Below, piece by piece: positions 37,412-45,798 of a stretch of DNA of 64,000 nt. Origin of the DNA: Streptomyces sp. NBC_01689 (lineage in GTDB: Bacteria > Actinomycetota > Actinomycetes > Streptomycetales > Streptomycetaceae). Each line of letters begins with the position of its first letter. Position 1 is the stretch's first letter. A program made the translations under genes and the position numbers. The notes beneath the pieces were generated by a model. That model saw only the letters and a program-made list of their open reading frames with translations, did no database searches and was not told where the DNA came from. Location of the stretch: positions 6,696,001 to 6,760,000 of the forward strand of contig NZ_CP109592.1 of the NCBI RefSeq assembly GCF_036250675.1, in the 5' to 3' direction.

Positions 37412-37984
37412 GTGCCTGTATCGATACGGCGCCTCATCGTGGCGCTCACTCTTTCCTGTGCTCTGGTCGCCGGTGCCACCGCCTGTTCCAGCAGCGGCAG
37501 CAGTGCCACCAAGGACACCGCGGCCGTCGCGGCGGCGGTGGCCGCGACTCCGTCCCCGAGTACCACTGCCGAGAAGCAGAGGCTGTCGAAGACCCGCTTC
37601 GTGGCCAACGCCAGCCTCGCGGCCGGCGCCACCTACCAGTGGATCGTGAAGCCGTGGAAGGCCGGAAAGTTCAAGAAGGGCGTGAAGGGACGCAAGCTCG
37701 CCCTCATCAAGGCGGGCGTCGCGGGCGCCTTCGCCTACAACAGGCTCAAGGCGGCGAGCCGGAACGCCAAGGGCGACCCGACGCTGTCCAAGGCGGTCGC
37801 TCCGCTGACCGCGGGCATCGAGGCCCTCAAGAGCCTGCCCGCCAAGCTCCGCAAGGGCAAGTCGACCGATGACACGGCGGGTTCCTTCGACGACATCATC
37901 AACCAGGTCAAGGACGCCGGTAAGAGCGCGGGCGCCAAGGTCACGGACAAGGTGCCGTCGACCTCCCAGCTGACCGGCGGATGA
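37412..37984 (+). CDS. Putative lipoprotein of unknown function
   Basis: 190 aa. A signal sequence (IRRLIVALTLSCALVAGA) ends at a lipobox-like ATAC, with Cys at about residue 25, then Ser/Ala-rich linker. The mature part is Lys/Ala-rich and helical (AGKFKKGVKGRKLALIKAG ... AAPLTAGIEAL-like spacing) and reminiscent of secreted basic proteins. GTG 37412 has GGAGG upstream with 5-base spacing. It ends at a terminator shared with the convergent LLM gene. No known domain is recognised. Confidence 0.72.
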   Translation: MPVSIRRLIVALTLSCALVAGATACSSSGSSATKDTAAVAAAVAATPSPSTTAEKQRLSKTRFVANASLAAGATYQWIVKPWKAGKFKKGVKGRKLALIKAGVAGAFAYNRLKAASRNAKGDPTLSKAVAPLTAGIEALKSLPAKLRKGKSTDDTAGSFDDIINQVKDAGKSAGAKVTDKVPSTSQLTGG

Positions 37985-38010
37985 GTCCGCTCCCGGCGAC
38001 GGGAGCGGAC
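37985..38010. terminator. Terminator between lipoprotein and LLM genes
   Basis: GTCCGCTCCC and GGGAGCGGAC form a perfect 10-bp stem with a 6-base loop directly after the lipoprotein stop and 6 bp before the LLM stop, serving convergent genes. Confidence 0.8.
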
Positions 38011-38015
38011 GCGGC

Positions 38016-39044
38016 CTAGTGGTTCAGATCCGCCAGCACGCGGAGCGAGTGAGGGTCCGGTGACAGCGCCAGCAGGTCCGTCACCGGGCCCTTGCGCCAC
38101 AGGTCGAGCCGTTCGGCGATCCGCTCACGCGGACCGACCAGCGAGATCTCGTCGGCGAAGGCGTCCGGCACGGCCAGCACCGCCTCCTGGCGGCGTCCGG
38201 CGAGGAACAGCTCCTGGATGAGCCGGGCCTCCTCCTCGTAGCCCATGCGGGCCATCAGGTCCGCGTGGAAGTTGCGTGCCGAGTGCCCCATCCCGCCGAT
38301 GTAGAAGCCGAGCATCGCCTTGACGGGCAGCAGGCCTTCGGCGACGTCGTCGCAGACCCGGACCTGGGCCATGGGCGCGACGACGAACGGGTCCGCTCCC
38401 GCGCGGGCGTCACCCGGCTCCGCCAGGGCCGCCTCGTAGGCCTGCGGGCGGGTGGGCGACCAGTACAACGGCAGCCAGCCGTCCGCGATCCGGGTCGTCT
38501 GCGCGATGTTCTTCGGCCCCTCGGCGCCCAGCAGGACGGGCAGGTCCGCACGGAGGGGATGGGTGATCGGGCGCAGCGCCTTGCCGAGCCCCGTGCCGTC
38601 GGCACCGCCGTACGGCAGGGAGTGGAAGCGTCCGTCGAGGCGCACGGGCCCCTCGCGTCTGAGGACCTGGCGTACGACGTCCACGTACTCCCGTGTCGCG
38701 GTGAGCGGGGACTTCGGGAAGGGGCGTCCGTACCAGCCCTCCACCACCTGCGGCCCCGACAGACCGAGGCCGAGCATCATCCGCCCGCCCGAGAGGTGGT
38801 CCAGGGTGAGCGCGTGCATCGCGGTCGTGGTAGGGGAGCGGGCGGCCATCTGGGCGACCGCCGTGCCGAGGCGGATACGGGTGGTCTGCGCCGCGATCCA
38901 GGTCAGCGGGGTGAAGGCGTCCGAACCCCAGGACTCGGCCGTCCACACCGAGTGGTAGCCGAGCCGCTCCGCCTCCAGCGCGAGCGGCAGATGGTCCGCG
39001 GAGGGGCCGCGCCCCCAGTAACCGAGTGCGAGGCCGAGCCGCAT
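38016..39044 (-). CDS. LLM-class F420-dependent oxidoreductase (Rv3520c-like)
   Basis: 342 aa. The luciferase-like TIM barrel begins LGLALGYWGRGPSADHL and includes VWTAESWGSDAFTPLTWIA, HALTLDHLSGGRMMLGLGLSG, PQVVEGWYGRPFPK and GLGKALRPITHPLRADLPVL, all matching mycobacterial Rv3520c, an F420-dependent protein of the KstR regulon. The reaction is unknown but probably reduces or oxidises a sterol-derived intermediate using F420. ATG 39044 follows GGAGGGG. Palindrome II lies only 21 bp upstream, covering the likely promoter. It is not close to the other sterol genes, showing the regulon is dispersed. Confidence 0.83.
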   Translation of the reverse strand: MRLGLALGYWGRGPSADHLPLALEAERLGYHSVWTAESWGSDAFTPLTWIAAQTTRIRLGTAVAQMAARSPTTTAMHALTLDHLSGGRMMLGLGLSGPQVVEGWYGRPFPKSPLTATREYVDVVRQVLRREGPVRLDGRFHSLPYGGADGTGLGKALRPITHPLRADLPVLLGAEGPKNIAQTTRIADGWLPLYWSPTRPQAYEAALAEPGDARAGADPFVVAPMAQVRVCDDVAEGLLPVKAMLGFYIGGMGHSARNFHADLMARMGYEEEARLIQELFLAGRRQEAVLAVPDAFADEISLVGPRERIAERLDLWRKGPVTDLLALSPDPHSLRVLADLNH

Positions 39045-39064
39045 GTCCCCTCCAGGCGCCATGT

Positions 39065-39081
39065 TCTGACGCATCGTCAGT
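39065..39081. promoter_or_regulatory. Palindrome II (TCTGA-N7-TCAGT) upstream of the LLM gene
   Basis: TTCTGAC and GTCAGTT arms around the CGCATCG spacer, 20 bp upstream of the LLM oxidoreductase start. The core reads CTGACGCATCGTCAG. This promoter has no obvious KstR-type box, so palindrome II is separable from it. Confidence 0.6.
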
Positions 39082-39113
39082 TCTGTGCAACCGTCAGGTG
39101 ACTGTACGGCAAC

Positions 39114-39142
39114 GGCCCCCCGCCCGAAAAGGGCGAGGGGCC
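39114..39142 (-). terminator. Terminator downstream of the Gln/Pro-rich membrane protein gene
   Basis: GGCCCCCCGCCC and GGGCGAGGGGCC pair (one mismatch) around GAAAA, about 20 bp after the minus-strand stop at 39160. Confidence 0.7.
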
Positions 39143-39159
39143 GCGGGCGGGCGGGCGGA

Positions 39160-40014
39160 TCAGCCGCGCTGGATGCCCGAGACGTCCTGCAGCACGCCGC
39201 GGCGGCCGTCCTGCGTCTGCGCCACCAGGTGCTGGCCGCGCTGCTCCACGGCCAGGTACCAGGTGCCCGGCGCGAGCTCGGCGATCGGCGCCGGCGAACC
39301 GTCCTCCGAGAAGAGCGGACGCGGCACCGGGACGGCGAACCAGAACGGCGAGAAGTCCCCGGCGGGCAGCTGCGGCTGCGGGACCGGTGCCTGCAGCGGC
39401 TGACCGGGCTGACCGGGCTGTCCGCCGAACGACGGCTGCGGCTGGCCGGCGTAGGGCTGGCCGGGCTGCTGGGCGCCCGGGTACCCGTAACCGCCCTGCG
39501 GCTGACCGCCGTAGGGCTGCGGGGCGGCGGGCTTCGGGGCGGGCACGAGGCCGACCTGGAGCGCGGGAACGAGCGGGGTGGCGATCGCGGCGGCGGCCAT
39601 GACCAGCGTCGCGACGAGGGAGAGGATCAGGCCGACGCCCGCGCTCACGCCGCTGTCCCCGCCGCTGCCGATGTTGTTGACACCGCCCGCCGGGTCGAAG
39701 ACGTTCCCGAGCGCGCTCCACGCGGCGAAGACGGTGAGGGCCACTCCGAACGGGGCGAGGTCCAGTCCGGCGACCTTCGGCATCCGCGGCAGGACGCGGG
39801 AGGCGACGACCAGGCCGGCACCCGCGAGGCCGGCCAGGATCACGCTCAGCAGGAAGGGGCCGCTCGCCCAGCCACTGGGACTGTCGTATCTGATCGTCTG
39901 CGCGCCGATGCTGACGCTGTCGAGCGAAAAGAGGGCGAGGAACGACGCGATGAACAGCAACACCGCTGCTCCGATCACCACGCCGTCGCCTCGAGTGAGG
40001 GAGCGGATATTCAC
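39160..40014 (-). CDS. Four-helix membrane protein with Gly/Gln/Pro-rich and beta-rich C-terminus
   Basis: 284 aa. Four membrane helices cover residues ~12-160 (VVIGAAVLLFIASFLALFSL, FLLSVILAGLAGAGLVVA, FGVALTVFAAWSAL, GVGLILSLVATLVMAAAAIA), resembling DUF5336-like proteins. A flexible Gly-Tyr-Gln-Pro part (YGGQPQGGYGYPG, QPYAGQPQP) leads to a C-terminal ~75-residue beta-rich domain (DFSPFWFAVPVPRPLFSED, PGTWYLAVEQRGQHLVAQT). The role is unknown; the C-terminal part may bind a partner. ATG 40014 is the start; the gene is alone between two terminators and the amidase gene. Confidence 0.7.
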   Translation of the reverse strand: MNIRSLTRGDGVVIGAAVLLFIASFLALFSLDSVSIGAQTIRYDSPSGWASGPFLLSVILAGLAGAGLVVASRVLPRMPKVAGLDLAPFGVALTVFAAWSALGNVFDPAGGVNNIGSGGDSGVSAGVGLILSLVATLVMAAAAIATPLVPALQVGLVPAPKPAAPQPYGGQPQGGYGYPGAQQPGQPYAGQPQPSFGGQPGQPGQPLQAPVPQPQLPAGDFSPFWFAVPVPRPLFSEDGSPAPIAELAPGTWYLAVEQRGQHLVAQTQDGRRGVLQDVSGIQRG

Positions 40015-40172
40015 TTCAGGTCCTTCGTCAGTCGTCTCGTCGTCGGTGGAGGCGTCGCTGACACCATGGCGCCGTCAGGCCCTGGTGTGAAGCGCGGGGG
40101 TGGCCCCACATCGTACGGGCGACACTATCGTCCGTACGATCGGGACGTCCGGAGGGTGTGACGTGCCGGTCA

Positions 40173-41162
40173 CTACCCGCGCAGGAAGCTCACGATTCCC
40201 TCAGAGATCCCACGCGCCGCCTTCTGCCGCCACGCGCCGCTGGTCAGCAGCGCCGCGTCCTTGCTATCGCGCATGTTGCCGCACTCGATGAACACCTTCG
40301 GAACCGTTGACAGATTGAGACCGCCGAGGTCACCGCGGACGTCCAGTCCGGTACCGCCGCCGATGTAGTTGGAGGGCGCGCTTCCGGTGGCGCGGACGAA
40401 GTTGCCCGCGATGCGCTCCGCCAGATCGCGCGACGGGCCGACGATGGGCCGGGTGTCGGCGTCGCCCGAGTGGACGGACGCGGGGAGGATGACGTGGAAG
40501 CCGCGGTTGCCCGCAGCGGAGCCGTCCGCGTGGACGGAGACGACCGCGTCGGCGTGCGCGTCGTTGCCGATCCGGGCCCGCTCGTCGACGCACGGGCCCC
40601 AGGGGCGGTCGCCGTCCTGGGTGAACTTCACCGTGGCACCCTCCTGTTGGAGGAGCGTGCGCATCCGGCGGGCGACGTCGAGGGTGAACCGGGCTTCGGC
40701 GTAACCCGCGTTGGTCGACGTGCCGGTGGTGTCGCACTCCTTGGAGTTCGTGCCGATGTCCACCTTGCGGTTGATCTCCGCCGTGTGCTCGGAGTTGCCC
40801 GGGTTGTGTCCGGGATCGATGACCACGACCTTGCCGGCGAGCGGGCCGGAACCGGCGGCCCCGCCCGCGGTGGAGGGCCCGGAACGGGTGGCGGACCCGG
40901 ACGGGGACGGGCTCCGGCGCTGCCCGCCGTCCGTCCCGGACACCGACGGTGTCCCGGAGCCGGTGGCCCCCGCGGACGGGGACACCGGGGAGGCGGACGA
41001 GGTCCCGGCGGCCCCGGAGGGACCGCCGGGGTCACCCACCGCCTGCCACACCAGCCATCCCACCAGCGCGCCCGGCACCAGCGCGGCGAGCGCCACGGTC
41101 ATCGGCCCGCGCCGGGGGCGGCGCGGCTGGGGAGGATCGAAGTCAGGGCCTACGTACGACAC
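40173..41162 (-). CDS. N-acetylmuramoyl-L-alanine amidase (Amidase_3), membrane-anchored
   Basis: 329 aa. One membrane helix (VALAALVPGALVGWLVW, after a Pro/Arg-rich cytosolic start) and a Ser/Thr/Gly-rich stalk lead to the catalytic domain from residue ~110: KVVVIDPGHNPGN (first Zn His), RIGNDAHADAVVSVHADGS (SVHAD second His) and VFIECGNMRDSKDAALL (E-C-G-N-M catalytic Glu). It cuts the bond between muramic acid and L-Ala in peptidoglycan. The start is GTG 41162, with little RBS. It sits just downstream of the methyltransferase gene on the same strand (22-bp gap), so they may be one transcript. Confidence 0.88.
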   Translation of the reverse strand: MSYVGPDFDPPQPRRPRRGPMTVALAALVPGALVGWLVWQAVGDPGGPSGAAGTSSASPVSPSAGATGSGTPSVSGTDGGQRRSPSPSGSATRSGPSTAGGAAGSGPLAGKVVVIDPGHNPGNSEHTAEINRKVDIGTNSKECDTTGTSTNAGYAEARFTLDVARRMRTLLQQEGATVKFTQDGDRPWGPCVDERARIGNDAHADAVVSVHADGSAAGNRGFHVILPASVHSGDADTRPIVGPSRDLAERIAGNFVRATGSAPSNYIGGGTGLDVRGDLGGLNLSTVPKVFIECGNMRDSKDAALLTSGAWRQKAARGISEGIVSFLRG

Positions 41163-41184
41163 GTCTGCGACTCTAACCGGGCCC

Positions 41185-41835
41185 TCAGATCCCTGCTCCG
41201 GTTCGGCGCAGGACGCGCAGCGAGTCGGTGACCGAGATCTCCTCGAACGCCCCCGACCCCAGCGCCCGGAGATAGACCCGGTAGGGGGCCTGGCCGGTGA
41301 ACTCGTCGGCCGGCTCGGGGAACACGTCGTGGATCAACAGCAGCCCGCCGTCCGCCACATGGGGGGCCCAGCCCTCGTAGTCGGCGGACGCGTGCTCGTC
41401 CGTGTGACCGCCGTCGATGAAGACGAGCCCGAGCGGCGTCCCCCAGAACGCGGCGATCTGCGGGGAGCGGCCGACGACCGCGACCACGTGCTCCTCCAGG
41501 CCCGCCCGGTGCAGGGTACGGCGGAAGGTGGGCAGGGTGTCCATCCGGCCGATCTCGGGGTCGACCGTGGACGGGTCGTGGTACTCCCACCCGGGCTGCT
41601 GCTCCTCGCTGCCCCGGTGGTGGTCGACGGTGATCGCCGTCACCCCGGCCGCGCGCGCCGCGTCGGCCAGCAGGATGGTGGAGCGCCCGCAGTAGGTCCC
41701 GACCTCCAGGAGAGGCAGCCCGAGCCGAGCCGCCTCGGCGGCGGCGCCGTACAGCGCGAGCCCCTCCTCGACGGGCATGAACCCCTTGGCGGCCTCGAAG
41801 GCGGCGAGAATCTCCGGCTCGGGTACCGCGGGCAT
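41185..41835 (-). CDS. Class I SAM-dependent methyltransferase (Methyltransf_24 type)
   Basis: 216 aa. LLEVGTYCGRSTILLADAAR is SAM motif I, ITVDHHRGSEEQQPGW carries the acid, and LGLVFIDGGHTDEHASADYEGWAP is the metal-linked DGGH motif of cephalosporin-hydroxylase/macrocin-methyltransferase-like enzymes. LLIHDVFPEP follows. It methylates a small molecule or sugar; the substrate is unknown. ATG 41835 has GGAGG 5 bases upstream. It is upstream of the amidase gene with a short gap. Confidence 0.82.
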   Translation of the reverse strand: MPAVPEPEILAAFEAAKGFMPVEEGLALYGAAAEAARLGLPLLEVGTYCGRSTILLADAARAAGVTAITVDHHRGSEEQQPGWEYHDPSTVDPEIGRMDTLPTFRRTLHRAGLEEHVVAVVGRSPQIAAFWGTPLGLVFIDGGHTDEHASADYEGWAPHVADGGLLLIHDVFPEPADEFTGQAPYRVYLRALGSGAFEEISVTDSLRVLRRTGAGI

Positions 41836-41984
41836 GGGTCCTCCAGTCGCTGCCGGCCCCTCTTGTCCTCAGAGGCCCGTGAGCGCCCCATGCTGCACCA
41901 CGACGGTGGCGGGGGGTGACGGGGGGTCGGGGGCGACGGCGGGAGTGACCTGGGAGCGGCTCCCGACGCGGGCCCCCACCCGCG

Positions 41985-42182
41985 GCCTGTCCGTCGTGCG
42001 AGCCGTTCGGGCCCGCGCCCTGGCCCGGGCCCACATCCTCGCCCTGTCCGTCGGCTGAGCCGACCGGGTCGCGCTCCTTGGCCCGGGGCCCGCACCTTCG
42101 GCCTGTCCGTCGGGTGAGCCGACCGGGTCGCGCCTGGGCCGCGGGCCCGCATCATCAGCCCGTCCGGCGCTTGAGGACGAGG
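41985..42182. repeat. ~58-bp tandem repeat in a 530-bp intergenic region
   Basis: CCTGTCCGTCG anchors occur at 41986, 42043 and 42102, and a related CAGCCCGTCCGGCG at 42156, giving 57, 59 and ~54-58-bp steps, each with a GGGCCCGCA-like segment before the next anchor. The last unit (CAGCCCGTCCGGCGCTTGAG, then GACGAG) recurs near 63077 and 63136. The rest of the 41836-42365 gap is G/C-rich with GGGGGTCCGGGAGCGGCAGC and no gene. Confidence 0.75.
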
Positions 42183-42365
42183 CCGTCCAGGCCGAAGCGG
42201 GGGTCCGGGAGCGGCAGCCCCCAGGGACAGCAACCCCCGGGGACGCCGGCCGAACGAAGACGGAACTCAAGGGGCGCCGCCCCCCACACACCGCACCCTC
42301 ACGAACGGCGCACCCCCAGGTACCCCACTCCCAGGAACGCCCCCCTCGGAACCGCCCGGCAGGGC

Positions 42366-44108
42366 CTACGCGGGGACGGTCTCCGCCGGCAGCGCCAGGT
42401 CCAGGTCGACCGGACGGTCGTCGCCGGAGTGGGTCGCCGACGAGGCGAGCGGACCGTGGCCCGCGGCCCTCGCCGCGAGGACGTACGCGCCCTCGGCGGG
42501 CACGGCCAGCGCGTAGCTGCCGTCCTCCCCGGAGAGCGTGGCGCCCGCCTGGCGGCCGCGCCGGTCGATCAGGGTGACCTTGGCACGGGCGACGGGCGCG
42601 CCGTCGGTGTCCAGGACCCGGCCGCGGAAGCCGCCGAGGATCTCCTGGGCCCGCTCCAGCGCGGCGTCCTCCGCGCTGCTGGCACGCAGCTGCGGCTTGG
42701 TGGCCTGCCGCTGACGGGGCAGGAAGAGGGCCATGACCAGACCGATCGCCACCGCACACGTCGCGATCAGGAAGGAGAGCCGGAAGCCGTGCATGGTCGG
42801 GAGCGCGACGCCACCCCCGGCATCGGCGGCCGTGTTCGCCAGCACCATGCCGATGACGGCGCTGGACACCGACGTGCCGATCGAGCGCATCAAGGTGTTG
42901 AGGCCGTTGGCCGCACCCGTCTCCGAGGCCGGGACGGAACCGACGATCAGCGCGGGCAGCGAGGAGTAGGCGAGGCCGATACCCGCGCCGAGGATGACCG
43001 CGATCACGATGGTCTGCCAGGCGGCACTCATCAGGCCGAGCCCGGCGCCGTACCCGATCCCGATGATCAGCATGCCGATGATCAGCGTGACCTTGGGGCC
43101 GTACTTGGCGGAGATCCGGGCGTAGACCGGCGCCGTGAACATCATCGTCAGGCCGAGCGGCGCCACGCACAGACCCGCGACCACCATCGACTGGCCGAGG
43201 CCGTAGCCGGTGGCCGTCGGCAGCTGGAGGAGCTGCGGCAGGACGAGGGAGACGACGTAGAAGGAGACACCGACCATGATCGAGGCGAGGTTGGTGAAGA
43301 GCACCGAGCGCCGGGCCGTGGTGCGCAGGTCGACCAGCGGCGCCTGCACGCGCAGCTCCATCACGCCCCACAGCACGAGCACGACGGCCGACGCGCCGAA
43401 CAGGCCGAGCGTGGTGCCCGAGGTCCAGCCCCAGTCGCTGCCCTTGGTGATCGGCAGAAGGAAGAGGACGAGCCCCGCGGACAGACCTATCGCGCCCAGT
43501 ACGTCGAAGGTGCCCTTGGCGCGCATCGGGGACTCCGGCACGGCGACGAGGGTCAGCACGATCGAGACGACGCCGAGTCCGGCCGAGAGGAAGAACAGGG
43601 AGTGCCAGTCGGCGTGCTGCGCGACCAGGGCCGCGAGCGGCAGGGCGAGACCGCCGCCGACGCCGATCGAGGAGCTCATCAGGGCCATCGCCGAGCCGAG
43701 CTTCTCGCGGGGCAGCATGTCGCGCATCAGTCCGATGCCGAGCGGGATCGCGCCCATGGCGAAGCCCTGCAGCGCGCGGCCGGCGATCATCACGAGCAGG
43801 TCGCTGGTGAACCCGGCGATCAGCGAGCCGACGACCATGACGGACAGGCTCATGAGCAGCATGCGCCGCTTGCCGTAGAGGTCGCCGAGCCGGCCCATGA
43901 TCGGGGTGGCGACGGCTCCCGCGAGCAGCGTCGAGGTCAGGACCCAGGTGGCGTTGCTGGGGGCGGTGCCCAGCAGCTTCGGCAGGTCCTTGATGACCGG
44001 GACGAGCAGGGTCTGCATCACCGCGACAACGATGCCCGCGAAGGCCAGCACCGGCACGACCGCGGCGCTGGTCCTCCGGGCGGGCTGTGGGGTCGTCGTG
44101 TGCGTCAT
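42366..44108 (-). CDS. DHA2-type MFS transporter with a C-terminal carboxypeptidase-regulatory-like domain
   Basis: 580 aa. Residues ~15-480 form a 14-helix antiporter with TWVLTSTLLAGAVATPIMGR, then LGDLYGKRRMLL (motif A), RALQGFAMGAIPLG (motif B) and GLALPLAALVAQ (motif C region). A linker (QRQATKPQLRASSAEDAALER) leads to a ~90-residue beta-sandwich: FRGRVLDTDGAPVARAKVTL, SGEDGSYALAVPAEGAYVL, typical of the CarboxypepD_reg/Ig-like fold. This domain is unusual on an MFS protein and would lie on the cytoplasmic or outer side depending on helix number. ATG 44108 follows a GGAGG about 12 bases away. The substrate is unknown; possibly a drug or metabolite. Confidence 0.8.
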   Translation of the reverse strand: MTHTTTPQPARRTSAAVVPVLAFAGIVVAVMQTLLVPVIKDLPKLLGTAPSNATWVLTSTLLAGAVATPIMGRLGDLYGKRRMLLMSLSVMVVGSLIAGFTSDLLVMIAGRALQGFAMGAIPLGIGLMRDMLPREKLGSAMALMSSSIGVGGGLALPLAALVAQHADWHSLFFLSAGLGVVSIVLTLVAVPESPMRAKGTFDVLGAIGLSAGLVLFLLPITKGSDWGWTSGTTLGLFGASAVVLVLWGVMELRVQAPLVDLRTTARRSVLFTNLASIMVGVSFYVVSLVLPQLLQLPTATGYGLGQSMVVAGLCVAPLGLTMMFTAPVYARISAKYGPKVTLIIGMLIIGIGYGAGLGLMSAAWQTIVIAVILGAGIGLAYSSLPALIVGSVPASETGAANGLNTLMRSIGTSVSSAVIGMVLANTAADAGGGVALPTMHGFRLSFLIATCAVAIGLVMALFLPRQRQATKPQLRASSAEDAALERAQEILGGFRGRVLDTDGAPVARAKVTLIDRRGRQAGATLSGEDGSYALAVPAEGAYVLAARAAGHGPLASSATHSGDDRPVDLDLALPAETVPA

Positions 44109-44269
44109 TGCGTGAGGCCTCCAGGCCGGGAGAGGAGAGGGGGAGCGAACGATCCGTGCGGGAATCCGTGCGGGAGTCGGTGCGGATACGTGCAAGGTGA
44201 ACCCGGTGCGCCGGGGCAACTATTCCGATGCTTCGGCGTACTAACGAAAACTTGACCTTCTCGTGAGGA

Positions 44270-44286
44270 TCTGAACGGCCGTCAGA
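44270..44286. promoter_or_regulatory. Palindrome II (TCTGA-N7-TCAGA) upstream of the broken thiolase
   Basis: TCTGA and TCAGA arms with a 7-base spacer, 14 bp to the left of a perfect KstR-type box and about 60 bp upstream of the thiolase start. Both sites are intact although the gene is not. Confidence 0.6.
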
Positions 44287-44299
44287 CCTGGCGTCTCAG

Positions 44300-44313
44300 T
44301 AGAACGTGTTCTA
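44300..44313. promoter_or_regulatory. Perfect KstR-type box upstream of the broken thiolase
   Basis: TAGAACGTGTTCTA matches TNNAACNNGTTNNA at all fixed positions and is itself a 14-bp near-palindrome. It lies 33 bp upstream of the thiolase start codon. Confidence 0.7.
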
Positions 44314-44345
44314 GTCTGGCGCGCACCGTGAGGCCGGGAAGTGCC

Positions 44346-45531
44346 GTGAAGGCGTACGTCGTCGGGGTCGGGATGACCCGTTTCGAGAAGCCCGAGACCG
44401 GGGACCGGCCGTACTGGGACCTGGCGAAGGAGGCGGGCACGCGCGCCCTTGCGGACGCGGGGATCGCGTACTCCGACGTCCGGCGGTGCCCGTCGGCCAC
44501 TGCCTCCAGCCCTCCACCGCGGGGCAGCGGGCCGTGTACGAACTCGGTCTGACCGGCGTCCCCGTATACAACGTCGACAACAACTGCGCCACCGGGGCGA
44601 GCGCGCTGATGCCGGCGCGGCAGTTCGTCGAGGGCGGGATCTCGGACTGCGTCCTCGCGCTGGGGTTCGAGAAGATGAAGCGCGGCGCGCTGGGCGGCGG
44701 GGACCTCGCGGCCTCCCCGGTGGCCCGGCACTACGGGATCATGGCCGCCCGGCACGGCTTCGAGCGTCCCCGCCCACCGCGCAGATCTTCGGTGCGGCGG
44801 CCCGCGAGCACATGGAGAGGTACGGGACCACCGAGGCGCAGCTCGCCGCCGTCGGCGCCAAGAACCACCGGCACTCGGCCCACAATCCGTACGCCCGGTT
44901 CCGGGACGTGTACGGGGTCGACGAGATCCTCGCCTCCCGGGTCGTGCACAGGCCGCTGACGAAGCTCCAGTGCTCACCCACCTCGGACGGAGCCGCGGCG
45001 GCCGTCGTCGTGTCCGAGCGGTTCGCCGAGGAACGTGGGCCGGCCGGCCGGGCGGTGGAGATCGTCGCGCAGGCGATGACCACGGACACGAAGGAGTCCT
45101 TCGCCTCCGGTTCGTGCATCGACGTCGTGGGACAGCCCGTGTCCAGGGAGGCCGCGCGGCAGGTCTACGAGCGTGCGGGGCTCGGCATCCACGACGTGGA
45201 CGTCGTCGAACTGCACGACTGCTTCTCGATCAACGAACTGCTGACGTACGAGGCGCTCGGCATGTGCGGCGCGGGGGAGTCCGGCAAGCTCGTCGAATCG
45301 GGGGCCACCACCTACGGGGGACGGTGGGTGGTGAACCCGTCCGGCGGTCTGATCTCGAAGGGGCACCCGCTGGGGGCGACCGGGATCGCCCAGGTGGTCG
45401 AGCTGGTCCAGCAGTTGCGCGGCGAGGCCGGTGAGCGTCAGGTGGCGGGCGCGCGGGTCGGCCTCGCGCACAACATCGGGCTCGGCGGGGCGGCCGTGGT
45501 CACGCTGCTGCGGGGCGCCGCCCGCACCTGA
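44346..45531 (+). pseudogene. SCP-x-type thiolase/lipid-transfer protein gene with two frameshifts
   Basis: Three frames together give one thiolase of about 395 aa. The first segment starts GTG 44346 ([17 protein letters not shown], ending [12 protein letters not shown]); at 44481-44486 the frame moves and continues [16 protein letters not shown] and [16 protein letters not shown] (nucleophilic Cys); at 44765-44769 it moves again into [39 protein letters not shown] and [13 protein letters not shown] (catalytic His). Each break fits the loss of one base, and both flank G/C runs. Either the gene is a recent pseudogene or the sequence has two errors; the upstream operators are intact. Related thiolases act in sterol and fatty-acid breakdown. 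Confidence 0.75.
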
Positions 45532-45680
45532 ACCGGACCCTCGGCGTTCCCGGTGACCGGGCCGTCGTGACCGCCCCGTCCGGGAAGGACGGCCGCCGCC
45601 CGGACCGGGCGGGCCCCCTGCCGAGGGCTGCGCGCCGTTCCCTCGTACGGTGTGACACCGGGGGCCGGTGACCCGGGACG

Positions 45681-45716
45681 GATCCCGTCGATTCCGCCGA
45701 TCCCGTCGATTCCGCC
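45681..45716. repeat. 18-bp direct repeat, two exact copies
   Basis: GATCCCGTCGATTCCGCC occurs twice in tandem about 80 bp before the sigma-factor gene. It could be slippage or a paired regulatory site. Confidence 0.85.
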
Positions 45717-45798
45717 GGGACTGCCGCGGAGGATCTTCGGCCGGTGAGGCAACGCGATCCGGCCCTCATGGACTCCTTTGAACATCGAGGAGGTGCCC

